Shown here one piece after another: positions 62,281 to 64,000 of a stretch of DNA of 64,000 nucleotides (positions within the stretch are counted from its first letter, which is position 1; every line of letters starts with the position of its first letter). Origin of the DNA: Allacma fusca (lineage: Eukaryota; Arthropoda; Collembola; Symphypleona; Sminthuridae); assembly GCA_947179485.1 (NCBI GenBank), contig OX359250.1, positions 46,907,450-46,971,449 of the forward strand, in the 5' to 3' direction. The translations under genes were made by a program, and so were the position numbers. The notes under the pieces were generated by a model. That model had not been told where the DNA came from, did no database searches, and saw nothing but the letters and a program-made list of their open reading frames with translations.

Positions 62281-63310
62281 TATGCTTTATTAATCATGTA
62301 CAATAATATTCTTAGCTCAGATATAACACCTAGCCAAATGTCTGAAATTGATATGATCACATTATTTAAGAAAGGAGACAGGGCAGATCCAGTAAACTAT
62401 AGAGGAATCGCATTAGTTAGTTGTATAACGAAACTCTTTACCCAAATCATTTTACAGAGGGTATTAAAATGAACAGATAGCTGTAACATTATTCAAAATC
62501 CCAGGCAGGATTTAGAAAGGGGAGATCCTGTGTGGATCAGGTTTTCACTTTACATGGGTTAATACAAAATCACATCAGAATTCCTTTCAGAAGAAAAATT
62601 TACGCCCTATTTGTAGATTATAAAAGGGCTTTTGACTCGGTATCGCATTGTATTCTTTGGCAAAAGTTACATCTGATGGGATTGAGTTGGAACATTAATA
62701 GGATTTTACAGCATTTATACAATAACGCGAGGTTAAGAGTAAGGACGTTTGAGGGGTTTACTAAGTATATCGATATTAATGAAGGAGTACTTCAAGGAGA
62801 AATACTTTCACCACTGCTCATCTCTGTCTTTATAGCCGACATGGAAAATTACTGCACTAGTAAAGCGGTGACCGGAATAAGTATAACGGAAAAAATGAGC
62901 ATATTAACATTGACGTATGCAGATAATACAATTATCTTCGCCTGCAGTCCTGGAGATTTGAATAAAAAACTGAAAAAACTGGGAAAATACTGCAGGGAAA
63001 ACAAATGGGAAGTGAATACATCCAAAACCAAAGTAATGATTTTTTGAAAAAGGCAGCCTACTACTTTGCTTAACTTTATGTTTAAGGACACTAACCTCAG
63101 GTAACTAAATGGTAAAAGAGTACACGAATCTGCGGGTTACTTTCCACTCAACGGGGTCTTTCCGATTACAACATATTATTTTAAACGAAAGGCAAATTTC
63201 GCAATGGTACATATACTGAAAGTGATTAAAATTTCTAAATGTAATTCCTGGGAATCAATTGGCAGGCTGTTTGAATCTATGTGCCTGTTTATAAACGCTA
63301 AATTTTGTGT
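62281..63310 (+). pseudogene. LINE reverse transcriptase, catalytic box changed to YADN
   Basis: YALLIMYNNILSSDITPSQM resumes after the insertion, with ITLFKKGDRADPVNYRGIAL (block 3). A frame change gives QAGFRKGRSCVDQVFTLHG, LFVDYKRAFDSVSH (first catalytic Asp), GVLQGEILSPLLISVFIADM and TLTYADNTIIF at 62916-62927, where the conserved YADD box has Asn as the fourth residue. After the stop at 63045 the RT tail continues in other frames (EYTNLRVTFHSTGSFRL, then FAMVHILKVIKISKCNSWES). It is inactive by substitution, stops and frameshifts. Confidence 0.8.
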
Positions 63311-64000
63311 ATGAGCGCGCTCGTAGACACAATAAATACATTCATGCATGATATTTAGATTTTAAGTCTTTATTAAGTGTGCAAAATACAAATAATACTG
63401 CAAGCAGTACGCACAAAGTTGTCACACCAAATTCTCCAAAACTTCCAGTAGATTCGGAATCGGAAATGTCCTCATTCATGTCCTTAATTATTATATACAA
63501 GTACAGAGGAGCAACAATAGGAGTGCGGACCTAGAAGAGGCGCGCCATTTGATTCATACTGGTCATTCGTTTTTCTTAGCACTAACAAGAACAATATGAT
63601 TACATAATGGCTGCATTCCTAAGCCGAGTAGATTATGTGAAACGGAGCAACCGCGCCAGACACCAGAGTAAGAAAATACAACTTACAATTAGTCCACCTA
63701 CATATGTACACACGATTCTCAACAGTAATGATACGATACTGCTCATTTCTTGTGGATAAATTATTCTGGTTTGTCATGTTGGGTACATTCTATTAGTTGA
63801 ATGCTTTAAACTTTGGACGCATTGTATTTAATCGTTTTTCTCACAACTGGAAACAACTGTAGCAGAACAACAGAAATGTATTGACAGACTTTAGAGAGCT
63901 GAAATTCAAAAAACTCCTCATACACTCATTGACTGTGGACATGTCCCCACTAGTTGATGCAAAATTTCTGATTAAGGGAAAACTAGGATTGACGACTGTC
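63311..64000. other. No gene seen; possibly LINE 3' end or flank
   Basis: AT-rich sequence with stops in all frames. No tail repeat or poly-A clearly marks the end of the LINE. Confidence 0.3.

Larger units (their letters stand above)
58140..63310 (+). mobile_element. Degenerate LINE (non-LTR retrotransposon) with two insertions
   Basis: ORF1-like pieces (58314-59041), an AP-type endonuclease (59158-60260), a linker and a reverse transcriptase (to about 63310) lie in the standard LINE order on plus. The 5' limit and the 3' end are uncertain, and no poly-A or tail repeat was fixed. Insertions at 59296-59739 and 60986-62278 account for about 1.75 kb. Motifs place it among endonuclease-bearing LINEs of the CR1/Jockey type, but I cannot assign a clade. 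Confidence 0.8.

Overview
The window looks like nuclear DNA of an animal, most likely an arthropod. It is AT-rich, has kilobase-long introns, many (CT/GA)n, (TG)n and CATACATATGTAC-type words, short exons with canonical gt/ag borders, and a dense mix of non-LTR, Penelope-like and hAT elements. There is no prokaryotic gene packing. The species cannot be told from the sequence alone.

Positions 1-25,000 hold the only host gene I can defend. It lies on the minus strand and runs off the low-coordinate end. Coding exons at 13640-13566, 8901-8720 and 3576-3390 join in one open frame by exact phase arithmetic. Two alternative first coding exons (24914-24860 and 16774-16771) both end in phase 1, so they give two N-termini for the same charged, helix-rich protein, which I do not recognise. 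Its introns hold TIR elements (1788-2179, 11000-12121), a three-copy dispersed repeat and simple repeats. From 25 to 45 kb there is mostly unique, microsatellite-rich non-coding DNA with two weak exon candidates (a polyQ piece on minus near 37.0 kb and a terminal-exon-like piece on plus at 39.4-39.6 kb).

From 45 to 63 kb the window is a transposon graveyard. In order it holds: a tRNA-derived SINE, two non-autonomous elements with perfect 8-bp target duplications (47608-48430, 49561-50435), a 4.3-kb hAT element (52129-56457, duplication CTGGAATA) carrying a broken BED/hAT transposase and three further inserted elements, a small palindromic element, a Penelope-like remnant with a GIY-YIG domain (minus), and a LINE with ORF1, endonuclease and reverse transcriptase (about 58.1-63.3 kb). 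The LINE is dead: its RT box reads YADN and it carries two insertions. Target duplications and split reading frames let the insertion order be read directly.

The most unusual pattern is that each non-autonomous hAT-like element fills its subterminal zones with its own short word (CGGGTA, GTAGGC, CCTATAGG, TCAAGT, CCTTC), in both orientations. One of them also contains a perfect 17-bp-arm hairpin and a 41-bp solo transposon end with its own target duplication.
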